A stretch of DNA of 64,000 nt from Spinacia oleracea (GCF_020520425.1 NC_079492.1:109155157-109219156), one strand, 5' to 3'; positions 1 through 10,956 are shown, counted from the first letter of the stretch. Made by a program: numbers and translations. The notes: generated by a model not told the origin, from the sequence alone.

Positions 1-299
1 GATTTCAAAGGAAAGATAGGTCAATAGATGTGAAATTCAAGGCACCTGAGGTAGTGAAGATTGGGAGTAAATTAGGCAGACATGAGAGCCGATAAAATAG
101 ACAAGAGAGTCGATTAGGGAACCGGTCAATTAGGCAAGGGAGCCAGGTGGTAGGGAGGCAAGAAAGCCGATTAAGAAGGCAAGAGAGCAGCATGATGCTG
201 CGTTTTTTCCATAGTTGACTTAGTTTGTCTTATTGTGTTTTTGTTGCTCTTTTTGGTTTGGTATGGGTGGTATTGGTGCTGGGTGGGGGAGAAATATAG

Positions 300-545
300 T
301 TACTCAATTATAACATCAAATAAGGCTTTACTGCAGAAAGATCTTGAAGTTGTTAATCCTGGAGGAGAGCGCAAGCGCCTTCTTAACATTGCAATGCAGC
401 TGCGAAAATGTTGTAATCACCTATATCTATTCCAAGGTGCTGAACCTGGTCCACCCTACACCACGGGAGATCATTTGGTTCCACTGCTGGTAAATCTCAA
501 GTCTAAAGGACAGTGGATGATTGTTTTGAGTTATTACGGTGTTTA
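300..545 (+). pseudogene. ISWI-type (CHR11/CHR17-like) chromatin-remodelling ATPase fragment
   Basis: The + frame reads a stretch typical of the region between the two helicase lobes of plant ISWI remodellers: a KALLQKDLE segment, then [18 protein letters not shown], then [17 protein letters not shown]. The intact family slides nucleosomes with ATP in the nucleus, but only about 65 codons remain here. After GDHL the similarity continues in another frame (TAGK), so there is a frameshift, and the frame stops at 544-546. No neighbouring exons are visible to the left or right. This is a captured or deleted fragment rather than a working gene. Recognition rests on remembered family sequence. Confidence 0.75.
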
Positions 546-800
546 AGCTGTTTATAGATTATAGATTGATCATTATGTTGCTCTTCTTATCACTACCACC
601 ATCTGTCACACCACAATCACCAACCAACAACATCAACCAAAAAGGCAGCAACAACAACCAGAAAATCGTGTATTATTTTTGAGGTTTGTTTCTCCTTACC
701 AAAAAGGCAGCAACAACAACAACAACATTAAGTTTGTGAGGTTTGTTTCTCCTTACCTTTTATGTCATATTGGTGTGTAGGAAATCAGGTATTATTTTCT
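546..800. other. Non-coding, short imperfect direct repeat
   Basis: No gene is seen. A segment holding AAAAAGGCAGCAACAACAAC followed by TGAGGTTTGTTTCTCCTTACC occurs twice about 65-70 bases apart (about 640-705 and 700-760), consistent with a small tandem duplication. Confidence 0.4.
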
Positions 801-1122
801 CTTATTTTAAAAAGTAGATCAAAATCTGATAAAAGTAAATAGATTAAGCTTAGAAGTAAATACGTGAAGCTAGTTGTGAATTGTGATGAGCCGTTTCCAT
901 AAATGTCATATTTGGCATATTTGAGCTATTAAGTATAGACCCATATGCTTTGAGTTGGAATAATAAATTGATAATGACGATGGTGTGTTGACTCAAACAA
1001 CTAAAGTAACTACATTGAGCATAAGTAAACTAAATCTCTCCAAAAGTAAACAAAATCTCTCTAAAAGTAAATTAAATAACAATGAAACATCAATTATAAT
1101 TTTCTCTTAAATGTTTCGTGAA

Positions 1123-1194
1123 AACCTTTTAGCTCAAATGGTAGAGCACTATGCAGATGCATAGGGGATGTAGGTTCGATTCCTACATAGGTTG
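1123..1194 (+). other. tRNA-like sequence, left copy
   Basis: It folds as a near-tRNA cloverleaf. The acceptor AACCTTT pairs with ATAGGTT (6 of 7 pairs). The D-arm/A box is TAGCTCAAATGGTAGAGC, and the T arm/B box is GTAGG-TTCGATT-CCTAC. The anticodon arm is CTATGCAGATGCATAG, a near-palindrome of 16 bases, one base short of a normal arm, so no anticodon can be assigned. This is probably a Pol III promoter module of a tRNA-derived repeat rather than a tRNA gene. Confidence 0.55.
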
Positions 1195-1729
1195 TCTCTA
1201 AAAGTAATTATTTTTTTAAAAAAAATCTCTAAAGTGAATACAAGGATTTCCAAAGTAAATAAAAGAAACTCAAAAGTAAATAAAAATATGTTCAAAGCAT
1301 ATGCACAATAAGTATATGAAACTTGTAGCAGCAAAGATCTACGTGATGAGCTAAATTATACAAAACTCTCGATTATTGACTTTCATCTCTCTACAAAATG
1401 ATATAAATTATAAAATAGAAGTATACGTGCATATGTCAAAGTAAACGATTTTATATTAAAAGTAAATAAAATAGTACAAAAAGTAAATGAAAAAGTAGAA
1501 AACTAATTAAACGCACAACTTGAGTAATATTAAACTATTTACCTGAAAACACACCATAAAACTGCCACTGCCCGAATCTGAAGTGAATACAAGCGATGGA
1601 GCATGTAAACATGGTATACATCTATTAATTCCAAGAAGATCGAACTCCCGACAAAGAAATAAGCTTGATAATAACATTAGCAAAGATATATGTAGCAGCA
1701 TACAAGGCCTGATGGGAAGAGAATTGTTC

Positions 1730-2277
1730 TAACTCTGACATATTGGCTGCATCATGCAGTAGCTGATGGGGTTTATGTTCTTTCCCTCTCCTTAGTAGGA
1801 GACACGACACCTTATTACAAGGATAGCGCAATGGTCACATCTTTGGATGCAACACAAAAAGGTGTCTTTGTATCATTTTCTGCTGGAAATTCTGGTCCTT
1901 TCCCTTCAACTGTTGGAAATGTAGCACCCTGGGTAACGACTGTTGCAGCCAGCTCCCTTGACTGGGGCTTCCTGGGCCTAGTAAAGCTAAGTAACGAAAA
2001 AAATTTAGTAGTAAAATAAGCAGGAGGAGCTGGGATGATACTACTTAACACTCTCAGATACGGGGAAGAGCTTGTGGCCGACCGTCATGTTCTACTAGCC
2101 ACCTTGTTGGGAGCTTCAGCTGCCAAGGCCATCAAAGCTTACTTGACACGAGACAAAAATTTAACAGCCTTAATTTCATTTTATGGTACGACATATGGAG
2201 CTAGATCTCCGATGGTGGTTGCCTTCTCGCCTAGGGGCCCAAGCCTTGTGGATCCCCGCATCGTGAAGCCTGACATA
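1730..2277 (+). pseudogene. Subtilisin-like serine protease (SBT1-type) fragment
   Basis: The region resembles the middle of a plant subtilase, a family of secreted endopeptidases. A DILAA then AVADGVYVLSLS stretch (about 1735-1795) is split by a frameshift. It is followed by TPYYKDSA, GVFVSFSAGNSGP (the region of the conserved Asn), NVAPWVTTVAASSLD, a stop at 2017-2019, then GGAGMILLN, GEELVAD, FYGTTYGARSP and AFSPRGPS up to IVKPDI. The part between LVVK and AGGAGM is shorter than in the family, so part of the PA-domain region is missing. The catalytic Asp and His lie upstream and the Ser would lie downstream; all three are absent. It ends where the AAAGTAAAT motifs resume, suggesting capture by the surrounding repeat. 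Confidence 0.8.
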
Positions 2278-2358
2278 TATAAACTCAAAAGTAGAAAATA
2301 TATACTCAAAGTAAACAATATAGACTCAAAAGTAAATAAAGGAAACTCAAAAGTAAAT

Positions 2359-2430
2359 GAACCTACGTGGGATTCGAACCCACATCTTTTGTGCATTTGC
2401 ACAATGCTCTACCAATTGAGCTAGTAGGCT
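2359..2430 (-). other. tRNA-like sequence, right copy
   Basis: On the minus strand the acceptor AGCCTAC pairs fully with GTAGGTT (one G-T pair). The A box is TAGCTCAATTGGTAGAGC and the T arm is GTGGG-TTCGAAT-CCCAC. The anticodon arm is TTGTGCAAATGCACAA, again 16 bases and nearly palindromic, like the left copy. It has the same layout as 1123-1194 but opposite orientation. A decoding tRNA is unlikely because the anticodon loop has the wrong size. Confidence 0.6.
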
Positions 2431-2560
2431 ACTATGTAAAAACAGAGTCGGGTAATTAGAATGTATTGACATATTTTTCCTTTTGTGTAATTTAAAAGTA
2501 GATAGAGAACCCGTATAAGTAAATAGAAATGATTAAAAAGTAAGGACATCGAAAAGGAGA

Positions 2561-3183
2561 ATTTATTATATGCACTATAACAAAGAGGTGTGGCAGGAAT
2601 CTAGAAACCTGGTAGAAATACCCTAAAGATGGTGGTTTCCTACTATACTGATTGTCGAGGCTGAAAAAGCAGGCATCAATTAATACTAAAGGTGTACTAG
2701 TGTACTGATTTTACACCATTTTAGTTACGCATAGGGTTTAATGCTCAGATGGTCAGACCCTAGGGCCTAGAGATACAAGAATGGTAATAATTCTAGGATA
2801 TGGTTGTTGATTTGGCTACACAAGATCTGACACTACAGTTGCAGGACATAAAATAACTTCATTGTAATCATAATGACTAAACCAGGCAATACGAGACTTA
2901 GATTAAAGATCGGTGATTAATTAGACTAATCAAGGTTCCTCTGGCTTGCAGCATCAATTACAGGAGTACGTCTGAATGTTGAAATCTTTCAGTTACTGAA
3001 TTCTGTCTGTCTTTCATATGTATCAAGGGCATTTATTTGGATACACATAACTTCATAAAGTAGATAAAAGACCTAAATGGTTGGTTGTCTCAGCTATCCT
3101 TAGGGGAGTTTCATCTCATCTTTATCCGAATTCAATTGTTACACAAGGCTGTGTAGCCAACTATTGCAGCATCACCCTTACCC
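2561..3183. other. Intergenic, nothing recognised
   Basis: No coding frame, terminal repeat or RNA gene was recognised. Confidence 0.4.
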
Positions 3184-3457
3184 AACCTTATGCCCATGAC
3201 TGAACCTATCAGACCAGACCAAGCAGCATAACCACAAAAACATAACCCATAATTCACCAATGAACTGAGATAAACAACAGAGCAAAGACTAATTTCAAAT
3301 TAAACTAAGACCAGAACCAGAACCTTATGCCCATGACTGAACCTATCAGACCAGACCAAGTAGCATAACCACAAAAACATAACCCATAATTCACCAATGA
3401 ACTGAGATAACCAAAAGAGCAAAGACTAATTTCAAATTAAACTAAGACCAGAACCAG
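3184..3457. repeat. 137-bp tandem duplication
   Basis: The segment starting AACCTTATGCCCATGACTG at 3184 restarts at 3321 and runs through the same ACCAGACCAAG, CATAACCCATAATTCACC and ACTAAGACCAGAACCAG landmarks, with only a few differences (for example AAGCAGC against AAGTAGC). Two copies, period 137 bp. Confidence 0.9.
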
Positions 3458-3599
3458 AACTGAATCCTAAAGACCATACCAAAACACCTAACACAAGCCC
3501 AGCAAAACAAAACAAAACAAAACCCTAATTCTAGTAAAATCAGAACGAAAAGAATCAAATAAAGGCATATATTCAATTAAAAACCTAATTAAAGAAAAT

Positions 3600-3990
3600 T
3601 AGCAACAAAGTTAGAATCGAATTCACCTATCAGACATTTCGAGGACGAAATTAATCGAAGATTAACAACATAATAGTTTCTCTAATTCTGATTCCCTTAT
3701 TCTTCAACATAAAGCATCTTCGTCAAGGGCAAAAAATAGGGATTTTGAAACCCTAATTTTAGGTTTGTGAAAAGAAAATGTAGAAGGAGAGAGATAAGAC
3801 TTACAAACTATTCGAACACGCCATTGATGAATTAAAATTTGAGCTGGAGCTTCGATTGAAGATGTGAGAGGACTGAGGGGAGCGAATTTTCCAAGAGAGT
3901 TCCAAAGAGAGAGGAGCAGTAGAGACTAGAGAGGATTCGGAGGAGGAGCGAGAAAACAAATGGAAGAGAGAGAAAGAAAACTTGAAAATC
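3600..3990 (-). other. Possible orphan 5' leader / first exon on the minus strand
   Basis: Read on the minus strand this looks like a plant transcript leader: a CT-rich stretch (about 3990-3880), then an ATG near 3830 followed by a short frame that runs into a GTAAGT donor-like site, then an AT-rich intron-like stretch. No downstream coding exon on the minus strand was recognised. It may be the displaced 5' end of a gene captured by an element, or chance. Confidence 0.2.
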
Positions 3991-4147
3991 GGGTTGAGTG
4001 AGGGAGGTCATTCAACAATCTTAATTTACTATATTGCCCTTACTTTTTTATTTGGTCGGGCGAGATATGAGCCGTTCGATTGGAAGATCTGACGGTTGAG
4101 ATTAGTTCTCAGTTCTCATCTTAAGGGGTGGTTCTCACTGGATCCTA

Positions 4148-4151
<4 letters not shown>

Positions 4152-4234
<83 letters not shown>
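4152..4234. repeat. (TA)n microsatellite
   Basis: An uninterrupted TA dinucleotide run of about 83 bases. A short frame through it (a run of alternating Ile-Tyr) is an artefact. Confidence 0.98.
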
Positions 4235-4236
<2 letters not shown>

Positions 4237-5113
4237 CATAGTTACTATTATGAAGATATAGTTACTTTATATAACCTATAGTTTCTATAATATAAGACGT
4301 TGATTACCCAATTCACGTTAATTTACAAAAAAAAACACCCTGGTCGACGCTAATTATAGCGTGGAGCGGGTCCATGCAAGTGGGATTGTTTCTATTAAAG
4401 ATTCTGTACATTTTCTATTTTTTTCCCTTTTAATTGTGTATAATATTATAACTATATGTATCACAAAATTATTATTATTTTATTTATTATAAAAAGAATC
4501 TAAAGTAATATGATAATACTGATTTGAATAAACAATATATGGTAAACATGGAAATGATGTGATAGTACTGTTAATACTCATTTGAAAAATATATGTTGAG
4601 TGTTGAAATAATATGAAAATACTGATTTGAAAAATATATGTTGAGCAAATAATAATTTTTATGCTATTAATTACGGAGTATTATTTTTTCCTCCTTTAGT
4701 ACAATATGTCAATTAAAAAATTTACTTCAAATTTATAAGAACTTTTTTATTTTTTCCCATTTAATATAGTCATGTGATAAAATCGGCCAAGGGGGTGCTT
4801 ATCCAAATTTTGAATGTCGGTCACGAGTACAGATAAAAACAACGAGTACCAACTAAAAATTTAATAAGCTTTTTTCATATTTTATTTTAAACTTAAATAT
4901 TTTTGTATAAATACTAAGATTTATAGCTTTTTCAAAAATTACTTTATAACTTAACTAAGTGATTATTTTAATTAATATCCGTGCATTGAACGAAACCTAA
5001 CCTAGTAGTAAAACTATTTCATTAACAAAAAGTCATACGACAAACATATTTAAAAGATATCTGAATTTATCAAACAAACTTATCCTTCATCAACACTACA
5101 ATCACTAATAAGA
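4235..5113. other. AT-rich intergenic with a possible Helitron 3' end
   Basis: No gene is seen. At 4978-5005 the + strand has a degenerate hairpin (CCGTGCATTGAACG) about 10 bases before CTAG followed by T, the layout of a Helitron 3' end. No 5' partner was found, so only the end is suggested. Confidence 0.3.
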
Positions 5114-5115
5114 TA

Positions 5116-5469
5116 CTTCCTCCGTTTCTTCTTGTTCTTTACGTTTGGCCTTTTGCGCGTTTGTTAACGACTAATTAATGTGCATTGAAATTCCTCTATT
5201 TTTTTTAAACAAGGGAAAGTACATTTATTTAAAATGTTTTTTTTTTCTTATCAAAATTTTGATATTGGAAAAATGAGAAAAATTTAATGTCCCAATAGAA
5301 AAGTGTGAGAGATTAGATGACCCAATAAATTTAATTGGTTAAAATAATCATTTGACACAAATTTTGATAGAATATTAAAGCATTTATGTGATAATATAAA
5401 AGAAAATGTAAAAAACATTTTGAGACACCCGAAAAGAAAAACGTAAATAACAAAAAGAAACAAATAGAG
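5116..5469. mobile_element. Stowaway-like MITE
   Basis: The ends are imperfect inverted repeats: the left begins CTTCCTCCGTTTCTTCTTG and the right, reversed, begins CTCTATTTGTTTCTTTTTG. Both continue into a matching TTTACGTTT block. A TA dinucleotide flanks each end (5114-5115, 5470-5471), the usual Tc1/mariner-type target duplication. No coding capacity. Confidence 0.65.
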
Positions 5470-5518
5470 TACTACATTGTAGTATATCACTTACACAAAG
5501 GAGATGTACTGCATTGGA

Positions 5519-5809
5519 GTATACTTTAACCAACCAAATTAACTTATAATTAAGGAGTAGTTCGTTTTGATTAAAATTTAAGAAAATAAAATATATCTCT
5601 TTCCTTTCTTTTTTTATTACTTTCTCTCTCTTTCCTTTATTCAAAAAGTAAATCTCTTACCCTCAATTATACCAAGATTCCATTTTTCTTAATGTCCTTC
5701 CTAATTCAAATCGGAAAGAACATTAAGAAAGGAGGGAATATACTTTAACCAACCAAATTAACTTATAATAATTAAGGAGTAGTCCGTGTTGATTAAAAAT
5801 TAAGAAAAT
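5519..5809. repeat. Direct duplication of a ~68-bp segment
   Basis: A segment beginning TATACTTTAACCAACCAAAT and ending near TTAAGAAAA occurs at about 5519-5586 and again at 5739-5808, separated by about 150 bases of CT-rich DNA. The copies differ by a few bases and a 3-base insertion. Confidence 0.8.
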
Positions 5810-6513
5810 GATATGATACTATAGTAACCCTCTCTATTCTCATGAAAATGATTTTCCGATCTAATAGTTTGTAATCCTTAATTAATTTCAAGTTGTAATC
5901 GGAAATAGTTCATGAGATTTGGGTAAGCGAAGCTGAGCCACCAATTAATTTACAATGGTATCCCACCAACAAACCTAAGAATGACACCTCATGCAACATG
6001 CACTAGTTGTATACTAAATTTTCTGCATTCTCCTTTTCTTTTATTAATAATAATTTGTAACTGGGGCTGCTACTAATATTGGAAGAAACCTGCTGATGTT
6101 TGTTTTTTTGTCCTTTCTTTTGATGTCAGCGCACAAAAAAGTGGGAAACTGCGTGTTTACTGTCCAAGCTTTTAGTGCATGGAAATATTTATTACATCAC
6201 CTTCTCTACAGTTTGGAGAGAGAAACAAATTAAAGGGACACTTTAACTAATTTTTACGACGTCATCAATTAACCACATAGATTTCTTATACTTTTTCGTT
6301 CCACGAATATTACACTATTTTCACTTTTACATTATTCACATTGTAACTTTCACCATTTTTTATAATATATATCTAAGAAACATATAGTAATATAGCATCT
6401 TGTTAGATAATTATTGATTATACTTTCTAAATATCTATTTTTAGTATAATTTTAGTTTACGCATAGTTAAAGAAATTAAGAGTTAAAGTTATATATTGAG
6501 CAACATAAAGTCA
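5810..6513. other. Intergenic, nothing recognised
   Basis: AT-rich DNA without a supported gene, repeat pair or RNA. Confidence 0.4.
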
Positions 6514-6687
6514 ACGTGATGCAATATTTTTTTTTTTTTTTGGTTCTACTACGAGGAGTTTCAATCTCCTGCGGGAGTTTGCATGGGTACCTCGATGGGC
6601 AGCATCCCTCCAAGTTAAGATTTTTTCTATTCCCAAGACTCGAACCCGAGATCTTGGTTAAGGACCTCTTGTTACGTGATTAATATT
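6514..6687 (-). mobile_element. tRNA-derived SINE
   Basis: On the minus strand there is a Pol III B-box-like segment (GGGTTCGAGTCTTGGG, about 6630-6650) near the 5' side and a poly-A tail (the T run at about 6527-6541). Similar flanks ACGTGAT(GC)AATATT (from 6514) and ACGTGATTAATATTT (from 6674) look like a target duplication. This fits a short, non-coding retroposed SINE. The A box is weak, so the 5' part is decayed or truncated. Confidence 0.6.
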
Positions 6688-7104
6688 TAAGAAACATGAA
6701 AGTACAACGATTACATGTAAATGTGACAGTATACCGGCTGAGTAACTCGATCTCTTGCAATCTCAGGCGGATATTTAGACAGAAATAAATAAAGTATACA
6801 CTTACATTTTTATTTGTTTTTTATTCTGCTTATTTTATTTTATTTTGCAACCTTTACTATTTAACCTTTTTTTTTTTACAATGTAAATATATATGTGATA
6901 ATTACATTTATGCCCCCATTTTCAAATACAATTAGAGAGAAATGTGAGTCATTGAATAACAATGGGGTAATTAATTTGGTAAAGTCAAAGTGGATAAAGT
7001 TACCAAAATCAGGAAAGTTGCAACTAAAAAGAAATGTTACAACTAAAAGAGAACGGACAAGCACGATACATCAGACTAGAAAGAAATGCATGTGAAGAAG
7101 TGAC
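6688..7104. other. Intergenic, nothing recognised
   Basis: Two overlapping short frames on opposite strands here have no recognisable domain and are treated as chance. Confidence 0.4.
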
Positions 7105-7107
7105 TAA

Positions 7108-7750
7108 GGTCATGTTTTCTTCACCTTATCATTGTTACTTATTGGATCAGACCTTAGTAGATCAGACCATATAGACCAGACCAGACTAGACCAGCAACAT
7201 TCAGACCAGACCAGACCAGAACAGATCAGACCAGCAACATTCAGACCAGACCAGACTAGACTACCAACACATTCAGACCAGACCATGAATTTTTATTATT
7301 AAAAATTATTATTATTATTATTATTAATTAATTATTTTAATTTAATAATTAATAATAAATATATACTACGTATTAATTATTAATTATTAATTAATAGTTA
7401 CCAATTGATTAATTAATAATTAATAAACAACAATTGTTAATTATTCATTATTAAAACTTAGGTATTAGTTAATTTTTATGAAGTTAGTCATTAATTAATA
7501 AAAAATAATTTTTAATTATCAAATTATTTATTACTCCGTATTTATTATTTATTATTTATTATTTATTATTATTATTTATCATTTATTATTTATCATTTGT
7601 TATTTATTATAATAATAATTAGAAAAGTTCAGACCAGACCAGATCAGACCAGATTAGAACAGATCAGCATAAATCAGATCAGACCAGACCAGCATGAATC
7701 AGACTAGACCAGCAAAATGAAAAACCAGACCAGACAAAGAGAACAGAGGC
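7108..7750. mobile_element. PIF/Harbinger-like MITE (CAGACCAGAC-array type)
   Basis: It is flanked by TAA on both sides (7105-7107, 7751-7753). The ends are related inverted repeats: left GGTCATGTTTTCTTCACCTT; right, reversed, GCCTCTGTTCTCTTTG. Just inside both ends are many copies of AGACCAGACC-like units (about 7150-7285 and 7628-7735). The middle is an AT-rich run of TTATTATT-type sequence. No coding capacity. It shares end structure and target duplication with elements at 35193, 36693 and 48746. Confidence 0.65.
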
Positions 7751-7753
7751 TAA

Positions 7754-8451
7754 GGAGAGTAATATATAAAATGGGAAAAAAGAGCTGAAAATGGGCTCCT
7801 CTAATGAGTAATGATAGTTATTGAATATTGACCTTTGCTATTCCTGAAAGGATGAAAACTGGAAGTACAGGATCGAGGACACACTCGAGAATGTTAGTGG
7901 ATGATGAGAAGAACCCACTCCATCTCTTGTTTTTACTAATTTAACATTTCTTCCAGGAAGTGCGCTGCGTTTTTATTTCAACTTATACGTCTTTACTGCT
8001 ATTCGATCAACAGTCATATAAGCAAACATTTAATTAAGCTAGGGTTTCACACTTCTATTTTCGTAGCCTCTTAGATTGTTCCGATCCGATTTCGAGCAGT
8101 TATATAAGTTATGGCCGTTTTTAACAATTTGGAGGCCTAGAATTTAAGAGGGGCTTTAAATTAATGGAGATTACATTTACACTACTTTCTTTAATTTACT
8201 CGTATTATCCTACACAATGGGCTTTAAATTAATGGAGATTAATCATAATGCTGGTAGTGTTAGCCAATATCAAACAAATACTTGTATTAATCTGCATAGT
8301 ATTAACCAAAAAAATGATCAACTAAGTCATATCATGCGTTGTTAATACTCTAAATGACTGTTAGAAAATATATGGTTAACAATAATTAACTAACAAATCC
8401 AAATAGACTAGGAAAAAATAAATGGAATGCATCAAAAAAAATTAATTAAGA
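7754..8451. other. Intergenic, nothing recognised
   Basis: No supported coding frame. A phrase like GGGCTTTAAATTAATGGAGATTA occurs twice (about 8150 and 8218), a minor direct repeat. Confidence 0.4.
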
Positions 8452-9018
8452 CTCCGTTTGTTTTAACGGAAAATATTTTTAAGGGAAAACATTAAGAGGA
8501 AATTATTTTCTTTTGTTTATTTTCTCACAAGATAAATTATAAAGAAAAACAATGTACACTACAAGAATTTGTATCTTTAACGACAATCCAATTACGATAG
8601 GTCAAATATCCCTTCGTAAAAGCCTTTTGCGACGGGGCTAACAACCAAACAAAGACGGGAACAACCGTCATAAATCTCTTTTACGACGGGTTAACGACGG
8701 GATTTTCCATTAACGACGGCCTCCTTTTATGACGGGTTCGCGACAAGAAATCCCGTCCTTAATCAACGATTATTGACCTTTAGCGACGGGATTTTCCGTC
8801 GTTAATGGTACACTTTTTGCAGTGAATGTAGAAGTGAGAATGAGAGGAGAGAAAATGACATGTAAGGAATTAGAGTGGAAAATATGACATTCCTTCTTTT
8901 CAAAGGAAAAGTTGATTTTCCCACATATAAAATTATTTTCCACCTTTGTACAAAACTTAACAAAGAAAACTAAGAATATCATTTTCCAGAAAAGTGTTTT
9001 CCGTCAAAACAAACGGAG
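8452..9018. mobile_element. Stowaway-like MITE hosting a second transposon
   Basis: The ends are inverted repeats beginning CTCCGTTTGTTTT and continuing ACGGAAAA on both sides. TA follows the right end (9019-9020); the left flank is GA, perhaps a mutated TA. Similarity between the two ends continues inwards for tens of bases. A CACTA-ended element lies at 8557-8824. Confidence 0.7.
8557..8824. mobile_element. Small non-autonomous element with CACTA ends, nested
   Basis: It starts CACTACAAGAA and ends TTTTTGCAGTG, the terminal signature of CACTA (En/Spm) elements. Inside are repeated ACGACGGG units on both sides, resembling transposase-binding subterminal repeats. Identical AATGTA hexamers directly flank it (8551-8556 and 8825-8830), longer than the usual 3-bp CACTA duplication. 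It has no coding capacity and sits inside the MITE at 8452-9018. Confidence 0.75.
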
Positions 9019-9020
9019 TA

Positions 9021-9717
9021 TAAGGAGGGGAGAAAATAGTGAAAACATACTCTGCTAGCCTTCACCTCACTGCATTGCACCACTGCTGCACTGCACCACC
9101 ATAGCCTTCACCTCACTGCATTACACCACCACATCGACAATAATCTGGTTGCCATCACCACCACTGCAGTGCACCACCTTCACCATCATCACCACAGCTT
9201 CACCACCACGCATCACCATCTCGCGATTTAGCACCACCATCAAGTAGTACACCACACTCAACAACTTGCTGCAGTACCGCGTTGAGCCCACCGTCATGGA
9301 CGACGACGTTCCTTCAACGTCATGGTCGTTGGGGAATGATGCACGTCGTTTAGTCAGAGGTGAAGTGAATATTTTTTATTGTCGTAGCCGCATAAGAATT
9401 GCGGCTGAGACCATGGTCGCCCACCATGGCAAGTCGCATATCCTGTGAGGCCATCCATGGTCTCGGCCGCAAGTTCTAGTTGTGCGGCCAACTAGGGTAT
9501 TGGTCGCAATTCGTGTGTGACAGGTTGGTTAATTTTTCAAAAAAGAATTATAAAAAAATTGTTAAAAGACTTCGCGCTTGCGTGATTTTTATTAATAAAT
9601 AAATTTTTCTTCCTTAACAAATTCGCAAATAAATTTTATATTTTATGTAATTTTTGAATAATAATTTTATTAATTAATTTTGCAAAAGAAGAAAAAAAAA
9701 GTTTGCTTTATTCAATA
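9021..9717. other. CAC-rich, possibly decayed sequence
   Basis: At 9050-9250 the DNA is rich in CACCAC and CTTCACC units with a duplicated CCTTCACCTCACTGCATT phrase. A 60-codon frame at 9266-9448 has no recognisable domain. No gene is called. Confidence 0.35.
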
Positions 9718-10956
9718 CTAGATTTTAGCTTGTGCGATGCACGGATTCTATTAAATTATTAAGTTAACATAAACTCTTATATACAATAACTGTTATATTT
9801 TATATATTATATTAGATTCGTTTTTTATTTTGGATTAAATTTCATTTTAGATTTAATTAAGGATTAAATTTCATTTTAGATTTATTTTTTAATTATTAGG
9901 GTGTTTGATTTCGGATGAAGTTGTATATGCGTAATATAAGTAATTAATTAATAAAAATATATACATAGCAGATAATTATTTATCTACGTGGCACTCGACT
10001 TTTTTATTCAAAAATATTTTGAAATCTTATTTTTCATTGGCCGAAACCATTAGATCTTCTACGTGGTTCTCTAATATTGGATTAGTGTTTGATTTTGGAT
10101 TGAATTTGTTTTAGATTAGTGTTTAACTTAGGATGAATTTTATTTTTTAGATTAGTGTTTTATTTTGGATGAATTTTATTTTAGATTTAATTTTTAATTA
10201 TTAGAGTGTTTGATTTTGTATGGAGTTGTATATATTAATAATTAATTAATTAAATATCTACGTGGCACCTAATTAATTATCTACATGGCACTCGGGTTTT
10301 TTAATTCAAAAATAAATTAGAAATCTTATTTTTCATTGGCCGAAACCAATAGTAATCCTAGGTGGCGCTCTAATATTTCAGCAAGTATGCCAACTGCTAT
10401 ATTTATATATTATATTTGATTATTTTTTATTTTGGATTGAGTTTCATTTTATATTTATTTTTTTATTATTAGGTTGTTTGATTTTGGATGAAATTGTATA
10501 TGTGTAATATTAATAATTAATTAATAAAAATATCTATATGGCGCCAAATTATTTATCTACATGGCACTCGACTTTTTTAATTCAAAAATGATTTTAAAAT
10601 ATTATTTTTCATTGGCCGAAAGCATTAGATTTCATGCGTGTCTCTAATATTCGATTAGTGTTTGATTTTGGATTAAATTTTATTTTAGATTAGTGTTTGA
10701 TTTTGGATGAATTTTATTTTAGATTAGTATATGATTTTGGATGAATTTTATTTTAGATTAGTGTTTGATTTTGGATGGATTCGTATATATTAGTAATAAA
10801 TTAATTAATTAAAATATCTATGTGGCACCTAATTAAGTATCTACATGGCACTCAATTTTTTTAATTCAAAAATAAGTTATAAATCTTATTTTTCATTGGC
10901 CGAAACCAATAGTAATCCTAGGTGGCGCTCTAATATTTCAGCAAATATGCCTCCTT

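Larger units (their letters stand above)
800..2560. mobile_element. Unclassified composite: AAAGTAAAT motif field, two tRNA-like arms, subtilase fragment
   Basis: About twenty copies of a loose (A)AAAGTAAA(T) motif lie on the + strand, clustered at about 810-860, 1000-1075, 1200-1290, 1435-1500, 2285-2360 and 2490-2545. Two tRNA-like sequences lie in this field in opposite orientations (1123-1194 plus, 2359-2430 minus), and a broken subtilase segment lies between them. No target duplication or conventional terminal repeat could be placed, so the limits are those of the motif field. The grouping into one element is inference; it could be two insertions of one small tRNA-derived repeat. Confidence 0.35.

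Noticed and set aside
1123-1194. Functional tRNA gene
   Set aside because: The anticodon arm is one base short and palindromic, so no anticodon can be placed. Listed as tRNA-like.
4096-4281. Frame with Ile-Tyr repeats
   Set aside because: Pure translation of a (TA)n run.
9266-9448. 60-codon + frame
   Set aside because: No known domain, no exon signals, lies in decayed repeat DNA.
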